From positions 1 to 55,569 of the IMG/VR virus record IMGVR_UViG_3300009068_002792: a stretch of 55,569 nucleotides of DNA; one strand, 5' to 3'. The translations under genes were made by a program, and so were the position numbers. Below, one piece after another: positions 1-8,531 of this stretch. The notes under the pieces were generated by a model. The model did not search any database. It was not told the origin of the DNA and saw only the letters and a list, made by a program, of their open reading frames with translations. Source of the stretch: a virus. Each line of letters begins with the position of its first letter. Position 1 is the stretch's first letter.

Positions 1-484
1 CAACTTCAGCAAAAATATTAATTGGTATATCATTCTCTGAGTATGCTGATATTTTCTTATTGTAAATATGATCAATCTTACCAATAATTTCATCCATTGA
101 ATCTTCGGAGTTCTTGTTTACATAATCTTTTAGCTTGTCTGCTGTTTGAGATATTTCTCTGCGAACTCTTAACTTAATTAATTCTCTGCAAGCTGTCATT
201 GTAGCTTCTTCTGTGATCTGTGAGAAGCTCAAATTATCAATATAATCAAATATATTAATCTCGTCTTTAAATGTAATACCAAGATTCTTGATCTTTTCAG
301 CTAATAGGACTTTATCTACGTTTTCGCCCTTATGCTTAATATTTTTAAATATAGTATATATTGATGAGTGAACATCATTATAAAAATCATTTTCAGTTAA
401 AAATACATCAATATCAGCAAATAGATCTTGATGCCTTAATAAACCGCTTAGTACATGTCTTTCTACTTGTAAAGAGTATATCAT
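1..484 (-). CDS. Replicative DNA helicase, DnaB family (partial, N-terminal domain only)
   Basis: The reading frame begins at an ATG at 484 and is open to the window edge, giving 161 residues. The start (MIYSLQVERHVLSGLL...) and the alpha-helical pattern that follows match the DnaB N-terminal domain, which mediates hexamer assembly and primase contact. The ATPase domain lies outside the window. It is the last visible gene of a leftward run that includes a RecA/UvsX protein, so a replication-recombination block is likely. A TTGACT-N17-TATCAT promoter sits 10 bases upstream of the ATG. The family call rests on the N-terminal domain alone. Confidence 0.8.
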   Translation of the reverse strand, partial: MIYSLQVERHVLSGLLRHQDLFADIDVFLTENDFYNDVHSSIYTIFKNIKHKGENVDKVLLAEKIKNLGITFKDEINIFDYIDNLSFSQITEEATMTACRELIKLRVRREISQTADKLKDYVNKNSEDSMDEIIGKIDHIYNKKISAYSENDIPINIFAEV

Positions 485-494
485 CCAGCTTTAT

Positions 495-523
495 ATGATA
501 CCAAACTAAAAATTAAAAGTCAA
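495..523 (-). promoter_or_regulatory. Sigma-70-like promoter of the helicase gene
   Basis: On the minus strand TTGACT (518-523) and TATCAT (495-500) are separated by 17 bases. The -10 box ends 10 bases before the ATG at 484, so the predicted leader is only about 3 nt. It lies just downstream of the preceding gene's stop codon. Confidence 0.6.
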
Positions 524-529
524 GTGTTT

Positions 530-808
530 TTAATCTCTATCTTCTTCGGAATCATCAAAATCGTCTTCTTCTAAATTTTTCTTTGCTATTTGATCAGTTG
601 TTGCTTCTAGATTTAATTGGTCTACGCTTTGACTCCAAGTATTAACATAATATAAAAGTGCCATAGCATTTATTTGATTGTCAAATTTTGTATATACTTG
701 AGGTTCGCCTTTGCTTGAAAAATTAAACATTATATATCCACCAAAACTGCATTCATCAATTTGTTTTAAAAGGGATTCTGGAAAATTGAATTTTTTCTTG
801 TTTGTCAC
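530..808 (-). CDS. Small acidic-tailed protein of unknown function
   Basis: This 92-residue protein uses a GTG start. I do not recognise it. The last 15 or so residues are nearly all Asp/Glu (EEDDFDDSEEDRD), a tail type also seen on single-strand DNA-binding proteins, but no OB-fold signature is visible. It sits between the helicase and a nuclease in the replication block, so a role in DNA replication is plausible but unproven. A GTGTAA box lies 9 bases before its start codon. Confidence 0.6.
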   Translation of the reverse strand: MTNKKKFNFPESLLKQIDECSFGGYIMFNFSSKGEPQVYTKFDNQINAMALLYYVNTWSQSVDQLNLEATTDQIAKKNLEEDDFDDSEEDRD

Positions 809-817
809 CAGATATTT

Positions 818-823
818 TTACAC
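818..823 (-). promoter_or_regulatory. GTGTAA start-proximal motif
   Basis: GTGTAA on the minus strand lies 9 bases upstream of the GTG start at 808, with TTTAA directly before it. It belongs to a recurrent motif class in this window and is a candidate phage-specific -10 element. Confidence 0.4.
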
Positions 824-1243
824 TTAAATAATCAAAATTCCACACTTTTCTTCTATATATTGTGGTGATAAATTCTTAAGATCACTTTCATATAGCTCTA
901 GGAATTTAAATTCATTCATTTCAATCCATTTTTCTTTTTTAACATCTCTTTTAATACTTTGAAGATATTTTAATCTAGAATTATCGTGAAAGAACTTATT
1001 AAAGCTCTCATGTTGATCGCCTTGTATCTCAATTGCTATCTTTTTTGTTGCATTTAATATATCAATTTTAAGCATCGTTCCGTAAACTGGAAACTCCTCA
1101 TATACAATATGATTTTTCCAATAAGGATAAAAGAATTGCTTAAATTTAAATTGCAGTTTACTTCTGCATTTTCCATCCCAATCTACAAGGTAATTTCTTA
1201 CGTTCTTATTAACGAGCGTGCCGTTAATATTTAATAATCTCAT
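824..1243 (-). CDS. PD-(D/E)XK-type endonuclease (Vsr/DUF559-like fold)
   Basis: This 139-residue protein contains D61, then E72-I-Q74 at the end of a beta-strand pattern (KIDILNATKKIAIEIQGDQH), followed by H78. This D-Xn-E-X-(K/Q) arrangement is typical of small PD-(D/E)XK nucleases of the very-short-patch-repair or DUF559 type. The following segment (RLKYLQSIKRDVKKEKW) resembles the helical part after the catalytic core in those families. It overlaps the RecA gene by 4 bases, so the two are probably translated together. A role in recombination or DNA processing is inferred from context. The family call is motif-based. Confidence 0.6.
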   Translation of the reverse strand: MRLLNINGTLVNKNVRNYLVDWDGKCRSKLQFKFKQFFYPYWKNHIVYEEFPVYGTMLKIDILNATKKIAIEIQGDQHESFNKFFHDNSRLKYLQSIKRDVKKEKWIEMNEFKFLELYESDLKNLSPQYIEEKCGILII

Positions 1244-2382
1244 AACGCAAGAGTTTTAATGAATTTATTATAAAAATAATCTACGATTGGTTTATTTTCT
1301 TCTAGATAAGCTCTTAGATTATCAATACCTTGATGTTGCTTTTTTAATTCTAAATTAGCATTTTTAAGTTCTTCAATAATCTCATCTGAGAAAGTAACCC
1401 ATGCACCTTTAGCAGTTGCAAATTCCCAAGAAAGAATTTGATCAATAACTTCATATTCTCTCCAAACAGAAGATCCGTCTTTGCGACCATACTTGATTGG
1501 ATATTGAACCTTGGAGTTTGTAGATTCATTTGTGGACTTTTTAATTACGATCTTAACATTATGTCCAATAATTTTATTCTTAATTGGGTCATATTTGTCA
1601 TTTGGTTTTTCTAGAATTAGATCTTTATTAAACTTTGGCTCAAATTCAAGAATCCAATTAGCAAAATGCAACAATGCATTTCCACCAGTAGCAGTAGTTT
1701 GGCGAATATCTTTATTCGCAGCATAAGGATCAAGTTTAATATCAGATCGAACTTGACTAATAAAAATAGCCATATGTCCACGCTTAGAAAGTGCAAGAGA
1801 AATCTTCTTCATTAACATTGATGAAATAACTGCACCTCCTGCAACCTTTGTAGCTTCTGTCATGCTTTTTTGAGAGTCACCTTTAGTCATTAATCCGTCA
1901 ACTGAATCAAGAATAAATATATACCTCTTGTTCTCATCATTAGATTGAATAAGATCTTTCATCAATTCAGAAACTGTTTCAAAAATATTACATTCAAATA
2001 CGAAGCAAGTTCCATCAACCCATTCTTTAGGATCAGTTACGAACTTAATTCCAGAACGATCTTTAATTTCTTTACTCAATCTTCCTTCCGCTTTAAAAAG
2101 TAAAGCTCTGGAATTTTCTACTGTTTTAAGAAAGTTCTTTGTTACTTCAAGTGCTTCTGATGTTTTTCCGCCTTCATTCATTCCAATAAATCTATGAAGT
2201 CCGGGGCAAAGACCACCGCTAGTAGCGATATCTAAATTCAAGCTACCAGTAGAAACCTTATAATAAATCTCATCTTCAAAATTATAATGATCTTCTTTGT
2301 TATCTTTTAAAAATGATAGTAGTCTATCTGATGCACTTGGACCAGATGATTGTTCGATTTCTTCTTTAGGTTTTCTTGCCAT
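1240..2382 (-). CDS. RecA/UvsX-family recombinase
   Basis: This 380-residue ATPase of homologous recombination would form filaments on single-stranded DNA and drive strand exchange. Walker A is GMNEGGKT at residues 67-74. A Walker B-type strand (YIFILDSVDGL) follows, then the RecA-family stretch with AGGAVISSMLMKKISLALSKRG and ISQVRSDI. Length and order fit phage UvsX/RecA proteins. Its start overlaps the preceding small gene by 17 bases and its stop overlaps the nuclease gene, placing it in a continuous leftward operon. Phages use such proteins for recombination-dependent replication. Calling it uvsX or recA specifically would need phylogeny. Confidence 0.88.
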   Translation of the reverse strand: MARKPKEEIEQSSGPSASDRLLSFLKDNKEDHYNFEDEIYYKVSTGSLNLDIATSGGLCPGLHRFIGMNEGGKTSEALEVTKNFLKTVENSRALLFKAEGRLSKEIKDRSGIKFVTDPKEWVDGTCFVFECNIFETVSELMKDLIQSNDENKRYIFILDSVDGLMTKGDSQKSMTEATKVAGGAVISSMLMKKISLALSKRGHMAIFISQVRSDIKLDPYAANKDIRQTTATGGNALLHFANWILEFEPKFNKDLILEKPNDKYDPIKNKIIGHNVKIVIKKSTNESTNSKVQYPIKYGRKDGSSVWREYEVIDQILSWEFATAKGAWVTFSDEIIEELKNANLELKKQHQGIDNLRAYLEENKPIVDYFYNKFIKTLAL

Positions 2383-2710
2383 ATCTTATAAATTCTAGCA
2401 GAGTTTTAGGTTTTTTGCAAATGTTTTTATCTTCATTTACTTTATTTTCCTCTAGTTCTACTTTCTCCTTATTTAAATTTAAATTAAAACTTTCATATTC
2501 CTTTAATATAAAAGCTTTGCCCTCTGGTTTAAGAAACCAAGCTAGTGAAGGAGGTGGACTTCCTAACTCTTTCAGATTATCCCAAAAATCAAAAGAATTA
2601 AATCTTTTAACTAATCTTTGGGCGATTTTAATCTCTCTTGCCCAATTAATATTTCCTTTAACAAATTTTTTAACTACTAATTGACAAAGTTTATGGTTTA
2701 CTGTTTTCAA
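2366..2710 (-). CDS. Conserved-looking small protein of unknown function
   Basis: This 114-residue protein is basic at the N-terminus and has a charged, Asn/Glu/Lys-rich middle. I do not recognise a family. The first 60 residues (NWAREIKIAQRLVKRFNSFDFWDNL) resemble a small helical DNA-linked phage module, but that is only an impression. It overlaps the GDP-mannose dehydratase gene upstream by 20 bases and recA downstream by 17 bases, so it bridges the glycan and recombination blocks in one transcript. Confidence 0.6.
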   Translation of the reverse strand: MKTVNHKLCQLVVKKFVKGNINWAREIKIAQRLVKRFNSFDFWDNLKELGSPPPSLAWFLKPEGKAFILKEYESFNLNLNKEKVELEENKVNEDKNICKKPKTLLEFIRYGKKT

Positions 2711-3836
2711 TATCCCATCTTACCATTTTTTCAACCAGCTTGTCAAATGAAATTTTTGGTGACCATCCTAATTCTGTTCTTGCTTTATTTGAGTCTCCAA
2801 GAAGAAGCTCTACTTCTGCTGGTCTATAAAATTTTGGATTTATCTGAACAAGAACTTTACTATCATCAGAAATATACATAACATGTTCATTTTCACCAAT
2901 CCATTTACCATTAATTCCAGCGATAGTAAATGCCTTTTCAACAAACTCCTTAATTGTGTGAGTTTCATTTGAAGAGAAAACGTATTCTTGTGGTGTGCCA
3001 CTATAGTTTTTATTATAGTGGTCTTGATTAAGCATCATCCATACGCCTTCTACAAAATCTTCTGCATCACTCCAATCTCTTTTTGCTTCGATATTTCCTA
3101 ATTCTAAAGGAGTGAATTCTTCATGATTTTTAATTGAATTAAAAATTCGAGCTACATTTTTTGTTACTTTTCTGGTAACAAACTCTTCTCCTCGTCTTGT
3201 GCCTTCATGATTAAATAACCATCCTTGGATTGCGTATAAATTATAAGAATCTCTATAAACTTTAATAAGTTGTCTTGAAGCGGCTTTGCTTGCCCCATAT
3301 GGGCTTCTTGGTCTTAATGGATGCTTTTCGTCTTGTGGTGCATAAAGAATATTTCCAAATTCTTCGCTTGAACCAGCTTGATATAAACGACAAGAAGGTT
3401 TGTAAAGTCTAATAGCTTCTAGAATATCTAAAACACTCGTAGAGTTAGCTGCCCAAGTTTGTCTAGCAAAATCCCAACTACTTGCAACAAAACTTTGTGC
3501 AGCAAAATTAATAAAATAATCTGGTTGTATTTTTTCTACTGTTCTAGATATGGCATGAGGGTCAGTTAAATCAAAGTTAATCAAATGAAATCTATCAGAA
3601 TTAATATGCTTAATGTTTTCATGATTATAAACGCTTAATCTTCTGACTCCACCAAAAATAAGATAATCAGTATTCTTAAGCAAAAAGTCTACCATATGAC
3701 TACCATCTTGACCAGTAACTCCTGTAATAACTACGGTTTTTCTTCCATTAATTAATTTACTTGCATCTTCAATATTTAAAATATTCGCTGTATCTATCTT
3801 TTTCCCATGATAAGTTTCTTGAAAATTTTTACTCAT
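2691..3836 (-). CDS. gmd: GDP-mannose 4,6-dehydratase
   Basis: This short-chain dehydrogenase/reductase converts GDP-D-mannose to GDP-4-keto-6-deoxy-D-mannose, the branch point to GDP-fucose, rhamnose, perosamine and colitose. The Rossmann motif GVTGQDG is at residues 39-45 and the catalytic Tyr-X3-Lys is Y180-GAS-K184. The GSSEEFG segment and DWSDAEDFVEGVW are characteristic of the GMD family. At 381 residues it carries an N-terminal extension of about 30 residues not usual in GMD. It is followed at 9 bases' distance by the RmlB-like gene in transcription order. Host GDP-mannose is presumably the substrate, since no mannose pyrophosphorylase is visible. Confidence 0.9.
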   Translation of the reverse strand: MSKNFQETYHGKKIDTANILNIEDASKLINGRKTVVITGVTGQDGSHMVDFLLKNTDYLIFGGVRRLSVYNHENIKHINSDRFHLINFDLTDPHAISRTVEKIQPDYFINFAAQSFVASSWDFARQTWAANSTSVLDILEAIRLYKPSCRLYQAGSSEEFGNILYAPQDEKHPLRPRSPYGASKAASRQLIKVYRDSYNLYAIQGWLFNHEGTRRGEEFVTRKVTKNVARIFNSIKNHEEFTPLELGNIEAKRDWSDAEDFVEGVWMMLNQDHYNKNYSGTPQEYVFSSNETHTIKEFVEKAFTIAGINGKWIGENEHVMYISDDSKVLVQINPKFYRPAEVELLLGDSNKARTELGWSPKISFDKLVEKMVRWDIENSKP

Positions 3837-3844
3837 ATTATATA

Positions 3845-4819
3845 TTATGATCTATTTTTATAAAATTCAACAGTTTGTTTTAAACCTTCGCTAAAAGAAG
3901 TTTTAGGATGCCAATTTAATTCTTGAGTTATTTTTGCATTATCTATAGCATATCTAAAATCGTGTCCTTTGCGATCTTCTACAAAAGATATATAATCTTG
4001 AGGATTAACATTTAATACTTGGCAAATATCATTAATAATTTCTAGGTTTGTTTTTTCGCAATTTCCACCTACATTATAAGTTTCTCCAATTTTACCATTA
4101 TTTAATACAAACCATACTGCTTCACAATGATCCTCAACAAAAATCCAATCTCTTATATTTTTTCCGTTGCCATAAACAGGTATTTTTTTATTATTTAATA
4201 TAGAGTTTATAACAACTGGTATAAACTTTTCATTATGTTGATTTGGTCCATAATTATTCGAGCAGTTTGAGATAGTGACTAAAGCTTTAAAAGTATGATT
4301 ATAAGCTCTAACTAGCATATCACTAGCGGCTTTTGATGCTGAGTATGGTGAATTTGGAGCATAAGCTGTTGTTTCTGTAAACTTGCCTTCTTCGCCTAAA
4401 CTGCCATAAACTTCATCAGTCGAAACATGATGAAATCTAATTTCTGGAAAATCTCTAATAATTTCTAATAGATTAAATGTACCAAGTATATTAGATTGAA
4501 TAAATCGCCTTGGATCAGATATTGAGTTATCAACATGAGATTCGGCCGCAAAATGAACTATATGAGTTATATTGTATTCTTTTATTATTTGTTTGAATTG
4601 ATCTTTAATAGAAGGATTATCTAACATTTCTAACCAGAAATCATAAAATTTATACTTTGGATTATCTTCAAAATCTTCTGCATTGTTTGTGTTTGATGCC
4701 GAATGTTGTTTTGTTATTGTATCTATGTTTACGACAATATTTATTTCTTTTTTATTAATTATATATTTAATAAAATTAGAACCAATAAACCCAAGTCCAC
4801 CAGTTACAAGTATATTCAT
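3845..4819 (-). CDS. NDP-glucose 4,6-dehydratase, RmlB-like
   Basis: This 324-residue extended SDR starts with the Rossmann motif TGGLGFIGSNF. It has the RmlB-type active-site stretches STDEVYGSLGE and PYSASKAASDMLVRAY, with Tyr-X3-Lys, plus NYGPNQHNEKFIP. RmlB converts dTDP-glucose to dTDP-4-keto-6-deoxyglucose. No RmlA, RmlC or RmlD is present, so either host dTDP-glucose is tapped or another nucleotide-glucose is used. It overlaps the next gene upstream by 4 bases (ATGA). The family is certain; the exact nucleotide sugar is not. Confidence 0.85.
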   Translation of the reverse strand: MNILVTGGLGFIGSNFIKYIINKKEINIVVNIDTITKQHSASNTNNAEDFEDNPKYKFYDFWLEMLDNPSIKDQFKQIIKEYNITHIVHFAAESHVDNSISDPRRFIQSNILGTFNLLEIIRDFPEIRFHHVSTDEVYGSLGEEGKFTETTAYAPNSPYSASKAASDMLVRAYNHTFKALVTISNCSNNYGPNQHNEKFIPVVINSILNNKKIPVYGNGKNIRDWIFVEDHCEAVWFVLNNGKIGETYNVGGNCEKTNLEIINDICQVLNVNPQDYISFVEDRKGHDFRYAIDNAKITQELNWHPKTSFSEGLKQTVEFYKNRS

Positions 4820-5589
4820 GAATTAATAATCTTCTCCCAATCTACAAATGGAGCAATAAAAGGTATTTGACAATGAGTTGAAAGAGATGGAATTGGAGTT
4901 AAGAATTTTGTTTGATGCTTTTCAGAGATTTTTCCACAAAATGTATTATCAGACATTCCAAATGACAGCAAATCATAATCTCTATCGAATAATTTTTTAG
5001 ACATAATCCAAGAAGAACATATTAGTGGAACTTCTCTCCAATGCAGATAAGAACTTAAGATTACTTTAGATTTTAAATCTTTATACATTCCCCAATGATC
5101 TACTCGGTTTTCTTGAACAAAAATATATTTATCTAAATGATCGTACAAGGAAATATAATAATTATCGCCAATGTATCTATTAAATAAATCTAAAGTCATT
5201 TCTGCCCAATGATTTTGATGTACATAATCATTTTCTAGAATATAAATCAAACTATCATCTGGTAGATTATCGTTTTTAATGATTTGAGATACCAAAGCTC
5301 CAGATTTAGAAGAGCCATCTGTTTGATAACTTTCGCCTTTAAAGTCTTTTGTATTTATTAATTTAACTTTAAATGGAAATTGATTTTGATACTTGGGAGT
5401 ATAATGCTCATTATAATCTTCTTGAGTTCCATCAAAACAAACAGTAAGCTCACAAAAATTAAAATTGGTTGTTGATAATAAGTTTTTAAAAACTTTTTCA
5501 TAGTCAAACCATTGAGGTCTTCCATTGTTTGGTTTATTCAATTTTGTTTGTCTGAGATAAATGTTTATTTTATTATATTTCATTTGCAT
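4816..5589 (-). CDS. Glycosyltransferase-like protein, family unassigned
   Basis: This 257-residue protein sits inside the glycan operon. Its N-terminus (NKINIYLRQT...FNFCELTVCFDGTQEDYNEHY) reads like the nucleotide-binding half of a GT-A fold. The SLIYILENDYVHQNHWAEM segment supplies an E-N-D acidic motif where GT-A enzymes have DXD. No named family is recognised. A second ATG at 5583 gives the 4-base ATGA overlap used by many neighbours and may be the true start. Transfer of a sugar made by the adjacent enzymes is inferred from context. Confidence 0.5.
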   Translation of the reverse strand: MQMKYNKINIYLRQTKLNKPNNGRPQWFDYEKVFKNLLSTTNFNFCELTVCFDGTQEDYNEHYTPKYQNQFPFKVKLINTKDFKGESYQTDGSSKSGALVSQIIKNDNLPDDSLIYILENDYVHQNHWAEMTLDLFNRYIGDNYYISLYDHLDKYIFVQENRVDHWGMYKDLKSKVILSSYLHWREVPLICSSWIMSKKLFDRDYDLLSFGMSDNTFCGKISEKHQTKFLTPIPSLSTHCQIPFIAPFVDWEKIINS

Positions 5590-6386
5590 AATATATTTAA
5601 AGTATCCTCTAAAGAATATTTAGGTTTAAACCCTAAAGATTCTAATTTATCTATATTCATATGGAAATTTTTAGCTTGTACTTGTTGATGAAACTTTGGG
5701 CTTTGTATAACATTAATTTTACTCCTTGAGTTCAATTTATTTTTACAATAATCAATAATATCTATCATTCTTGTACTTTCTTTACTTCCTATATTATATA
5801 TTGTTTCTTTACCATTATCTGTAATTAATTTAATTGCGCGACATGCATCTTCAACATTTAAAAAATTTCTATAATTGTCGCCTTCGTAAACATTAACTTC
5901 TTCGTTATTTCTTAATTTTGAAATCATGTATTCTGTAGCATTCTTTTTAGAGCTAGCGTTTTTATCTTTGCCAATTATATTGCAGAGCCTTAAAATTTTA
6001 TATTTAATATTAAAAGTTTCACAATAAGATTCTAGTAGTTGCTCTTGCGAAAGCTTTGCTATTGAATAAAATCCTTTGGGATTACAGCAATCAGATTCTT
6101 TATTAATTTCACAATTATTCTTGCCATAAACAAACCAACTTGATATTAAGTTAAAAGAATGCGCTGATGTTAAATTTTCAAACATTTCAGTTAATAATAA
6201 AAGGTTTGTTTTAACTTCTAAAGTCGGATCTTTAAAGACTGAATAATTAGAATTCGTGCCACGAAAATAAAGTATATCTTTATATTTTGATAAAATTGAA
6301 GATCTTTCTTCTGCAAAGGATAAGTCCGAATATAACTCCATCCATTTGCTTCCGATAAAACCGCTTGCACCAAAAACGCTTATCAT
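5580..6386 (-). CDS. NAD(P)-dependent sugar epimerase/reductase (SDR)
   Basis: This 268-residue protein begins with the Rossmann motif FGASGFIGS. The substrate-binding half has a YSIAKLSQEQLL Tyr-X3-Lys pair and RNFLNVEDACRAI, typical of NDP-sugar 4-reductases and epimerases. It could reduce a 4-keto-6-deoxy intermediate made by the neighbouring dehydratases. It lies one base from the RfbH-type dehydratase gene. Product stereochemistry cannot be read from sequence. Similar small SDRs occur at 19422 and 20204, so this phage carries at least three. Confidence 0.75.
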   Translation of the reverse strand: MISVFGASGFIGSKWMELYSDLSFAEERSSILSKYKDILYFRGTNSNYSVFKDPTLEVKTNLLLLTEMFENLTSAHSFNLISSWFVYGKNNCEINKESDCCNPKGFYSIAKLSQEQLLESYCETFNIKYKILRLCNIIGKDKNASSKKNATEYMISKLRNNEEVNVYEGDNYRNFLNVEDACRAIKLITDNGKETIYNIGSKESTRMIDIIDYCKNKLNSRSKINVIQSPKFHQQVQAKNFHMNIDKLESLGFKPKYSLEDTLNILCK

Positions 6387-6387
6387 A

Positions 6388-7692
6388 TTAATTCTGATAT
6401 TGCTGTAAAACTTTTTCTATATAATCAATATTTTTATCTGAAATTGTTGGCGCACATCCAACGAAGAATACTAAATCAAGAACTTTATTGGATTCTGGAT
6501 ATAGTTTATAATCATCTAAGTGCTTGTATCCATTATGCATTAATAGATTTCCTGCAAAATAATTTCTTGTTTGTATTCCATTTGATTCAAGATAAGAAAC
6601 AAGCTTTTGTTTCTGTTCTTTATTTTTACAAATTAATGGAACTCCAAAAGGAGTCCAATCTGTTTTATTCAAAACTTCTACAGATCGAATATTGTTTACA
6701 TATTTAATAAACAAATTTGAAATCTTTGAGCAATTTGAGCTTCTTGTTTCGCAAATGAAATTTAGTTTTTTAAGTTGCTCTATTCCAATTGCTCCTTGTA
6801 AATCTAGAGGTTTTAAATTGTATCCGATTCTATTGAAAACGTACTTATGGTCTATAATAATTTCTGGAAAATCAGAAAGCCAATTAGAGAATCTCTTACC
6901 GCAAGAACCATTGGCTAGTAAATTACAAGTTCCTACGCAGTAACAATCACGACCCCAAGTACCATAACTTCGAGCTAGTTGAACTATTTCTTCATGATTA
7001 GAAGAAACCATTCCTCCTTCTAATGTGGTAATTTCATGTGCAGGATAAAATGAGCAAGCTGAAGCCTCTGAGTATTCATTTAAATACTTGCCATTCCATT
7101 TAGATCCTAAAGAATCGCAATTATCTAAAAGTAATTTAATATTATTAGCTTCGAGCATATTAATTAATTGATCCATATCTGGTGGATTACCTAATACTGG
7201 AGATAAAAACGTTGCCACTGTTTTACTTGTTATTTTTTCTTTTATTTTATTGATATCATAATTTAATGTATTCCATTCAATATCAACGAATACTGGTTTA
7301 AGATTGTTCTGGATAATAGCTGAAACGGTTGTTGGAAATCCTACCGCTGATACGATAATCTCATCTCCATCTTTCCATTTGTAGTATTCTTTACAAGCTG
7401 CGACTAGTAATAGATTGGCCGAAGAACCAGAATTTGTGAAGAAAGAAGATTTTTGATTTATCGCTTTACTAAATTGCTTTTCAAATTGAGCGCAAACTTC
7501 TCCACTAGATGACCATTTACCAAATAAAAGAGTTTCAATAGCTGCTGCGATTTCATTATCATCAAAATATGCGCCAGAATAATATACTTTATTATCTGGT
7601 GCGTTTAAATTATGACAGAATTTGGGTAATCTACCATGCTCTTCTTGTAGATTATTTATAAAATCTTTAATTTTTTGTCTGTGTTCGCTCAT
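6388..7692 (-). CDS. rfbH: RfbH/E1-type 4-keto-6-deoxy-sugar 3-dehydratase, PMP and [2Fe-2S] dependent
   Basis: This 434-residue member of the DegT/DnrJ fold has His219 (SFYPAHE) where aminotransferases have the PLP-binding Lys. That is the hallmark of 3-dehydratases that use PMP to remove the C3 hydroxyl (E1 of the ascarylose pathway, RfbH, ColD). Cysteines C192, C250, C252 and C256/C264 match the E1 iron-sulfur ligand pattern, with the C192-X57-C250-X-C252 spacing kept. ColD lacks this cluster. The partner reductase (E3) is not in the window, so electrons must come from elsewhere. The product would be a 3,6-dideoxy-4-keto sugar nucleotide. Confidence 0.85.
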   Translation of the reverse strand: MSEHRQKIKDFINNLQEEHGRLPKFCHNLNAPDNKVYYSGAYFDDNEIAAAIETLLFGKWSSSGEVCAQFEKQFSKAINQKSSFFTNSGSSANLLLVAACKEYYKWKDGDEIIVSAVGFPTTVSAIIQNNLKPVFVDIEWNTLNYDINKIKEKITSKTVATFLSPVLGNPPDMDQLINMLEANNIKLLLDNCDSLGSKWNGKYLNEYSEASACSFYPAHEITTLEGGMVSSNHEEIVQLARSYGTWGRDCYCVGTCNLLANGSCGKRFSNWLSDFPEIIIDHKYVFNRIGYNLKPLDLQGAIGIEQLKKLNFICETRSSNCSKISNLFIKYVNNIRSVEVLNKTDWTPFGVPLICKNKEQKQKLVSYLESNGIQTRNYFAGNLLMHNGYKHLDDYKLYPESNKVLDLVFFVGCAPTISDKNIDYIEKVLQQYQN

Positions 7693-8531
7693 TTTATGTT
7701 TAAATAATAATCTCTATAGTTTTGAAATTCATTTATCTTCTTGGGATAATGAAATCCAAAGCTTAATTTATTATTATACTCATTTAATGTGATTGGGTCA
7801 AGTGAAAATTGCATGCATTGTTGGATATTTGCAACTGATCCTTGTTCAAAAATACCATTAATAATATGACTATAAAATAAATCCTCTGCTACTCTTGTTC
7901 CATTTGTGCCATATTCTCTTATTATTGATTTTGAATATCGTCTACTTACTTCTTCGCAAGCAGATCTTAATCTAAAACTAAAGCCTCCATTACCACACCT
8001 GACGCTAGGAAATCCCATGCTTTGCCAATTTCCATTATTATTAATTTCAATGCTTGGACTATGACACCAAGCAGACCCGATATATTTTAATTTATTATTT
8101 AATACGAAACGTTCCCAACCATTTTTAATTAAAAATCCATCTGGATGAAAGAAAAGCAGATTTTCAAATACTTTAGGAAGATACTTCCAAATCTCTTCAA
8201 ACATAAATTGGGAGTATTTATCGTGGCTATCTTGGATTGGTATTTTGATGTGTTCTACTCTAGCATTTTTGTATCTAGGATCATTATTTAATAGATTATT
8301 TGAGTTTGGGCTAAATATAAAAATAGGATAATTATATTCAGAAAAATTCTTAAAACTATGGACTACAGAAAAATCTTCTATAGCATTTATATCTCTATCT
8401 CTGCCTTCAAAATAAATACCACAAAAACTATCTGATTGTTGTTTGATATCTAAATTTGAAGTTAATGTATCAAAACAAATTTTACCAAGAACTTCTAAAT
8501 CTTCTTGATTTTTTTTATTTATAAAATTCAT
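7689..8531 (-). CDS. DUF5672-like putative glycosyltransferase
   Basis: This 280-residue protein shows the pattern of the DUF5672 family: FHPDGFLI, then YIGSAW, then CGNGGFSFRLRSA, then an E-D-L-F segment (RVAEDLFYSHI) and a terminal FGFHYP. These blocks resemble the GT-A donor and acceptor elements of glycosyltransferases, and the family is usually found in glycan loci. It overlaps its neighbours by 4 bases and 1 base in the glycan operon. Donor and acceptor are unknown. Confidence 0.65.
   Translation of the reverse strand: MNFINKKNQEDLEVLGKICFDTLTSNLDIKQQSDSFCGIYFEGRDRDINAIEDFSVVHSFKNFSEYNYPIFIFSPNSNNLLNNDPRYKNARVEHIKIPIQDSHDKYSQFMFEEIWKYLPKVFENLLFFHPDGFLIKNGWERFVLNNKLKYIGSAWCHSPSIEINNNGNWQSMGFPSVRCGNGGFSFRLRSACEEVSRRYSKSIIREYGTNGTRVAEDLFYSHIINGIFEQGSVANIQQCMQFSLDPITLNEYNNKLSFGFHYPKKINEFQNYRDYYLNIK

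Noticed and set aside
1511-1726. Plus-strand frame opposite recA
   Set aside because: Long frame arises from the antisense of the recombinase gene; no promoter or homology is seen.
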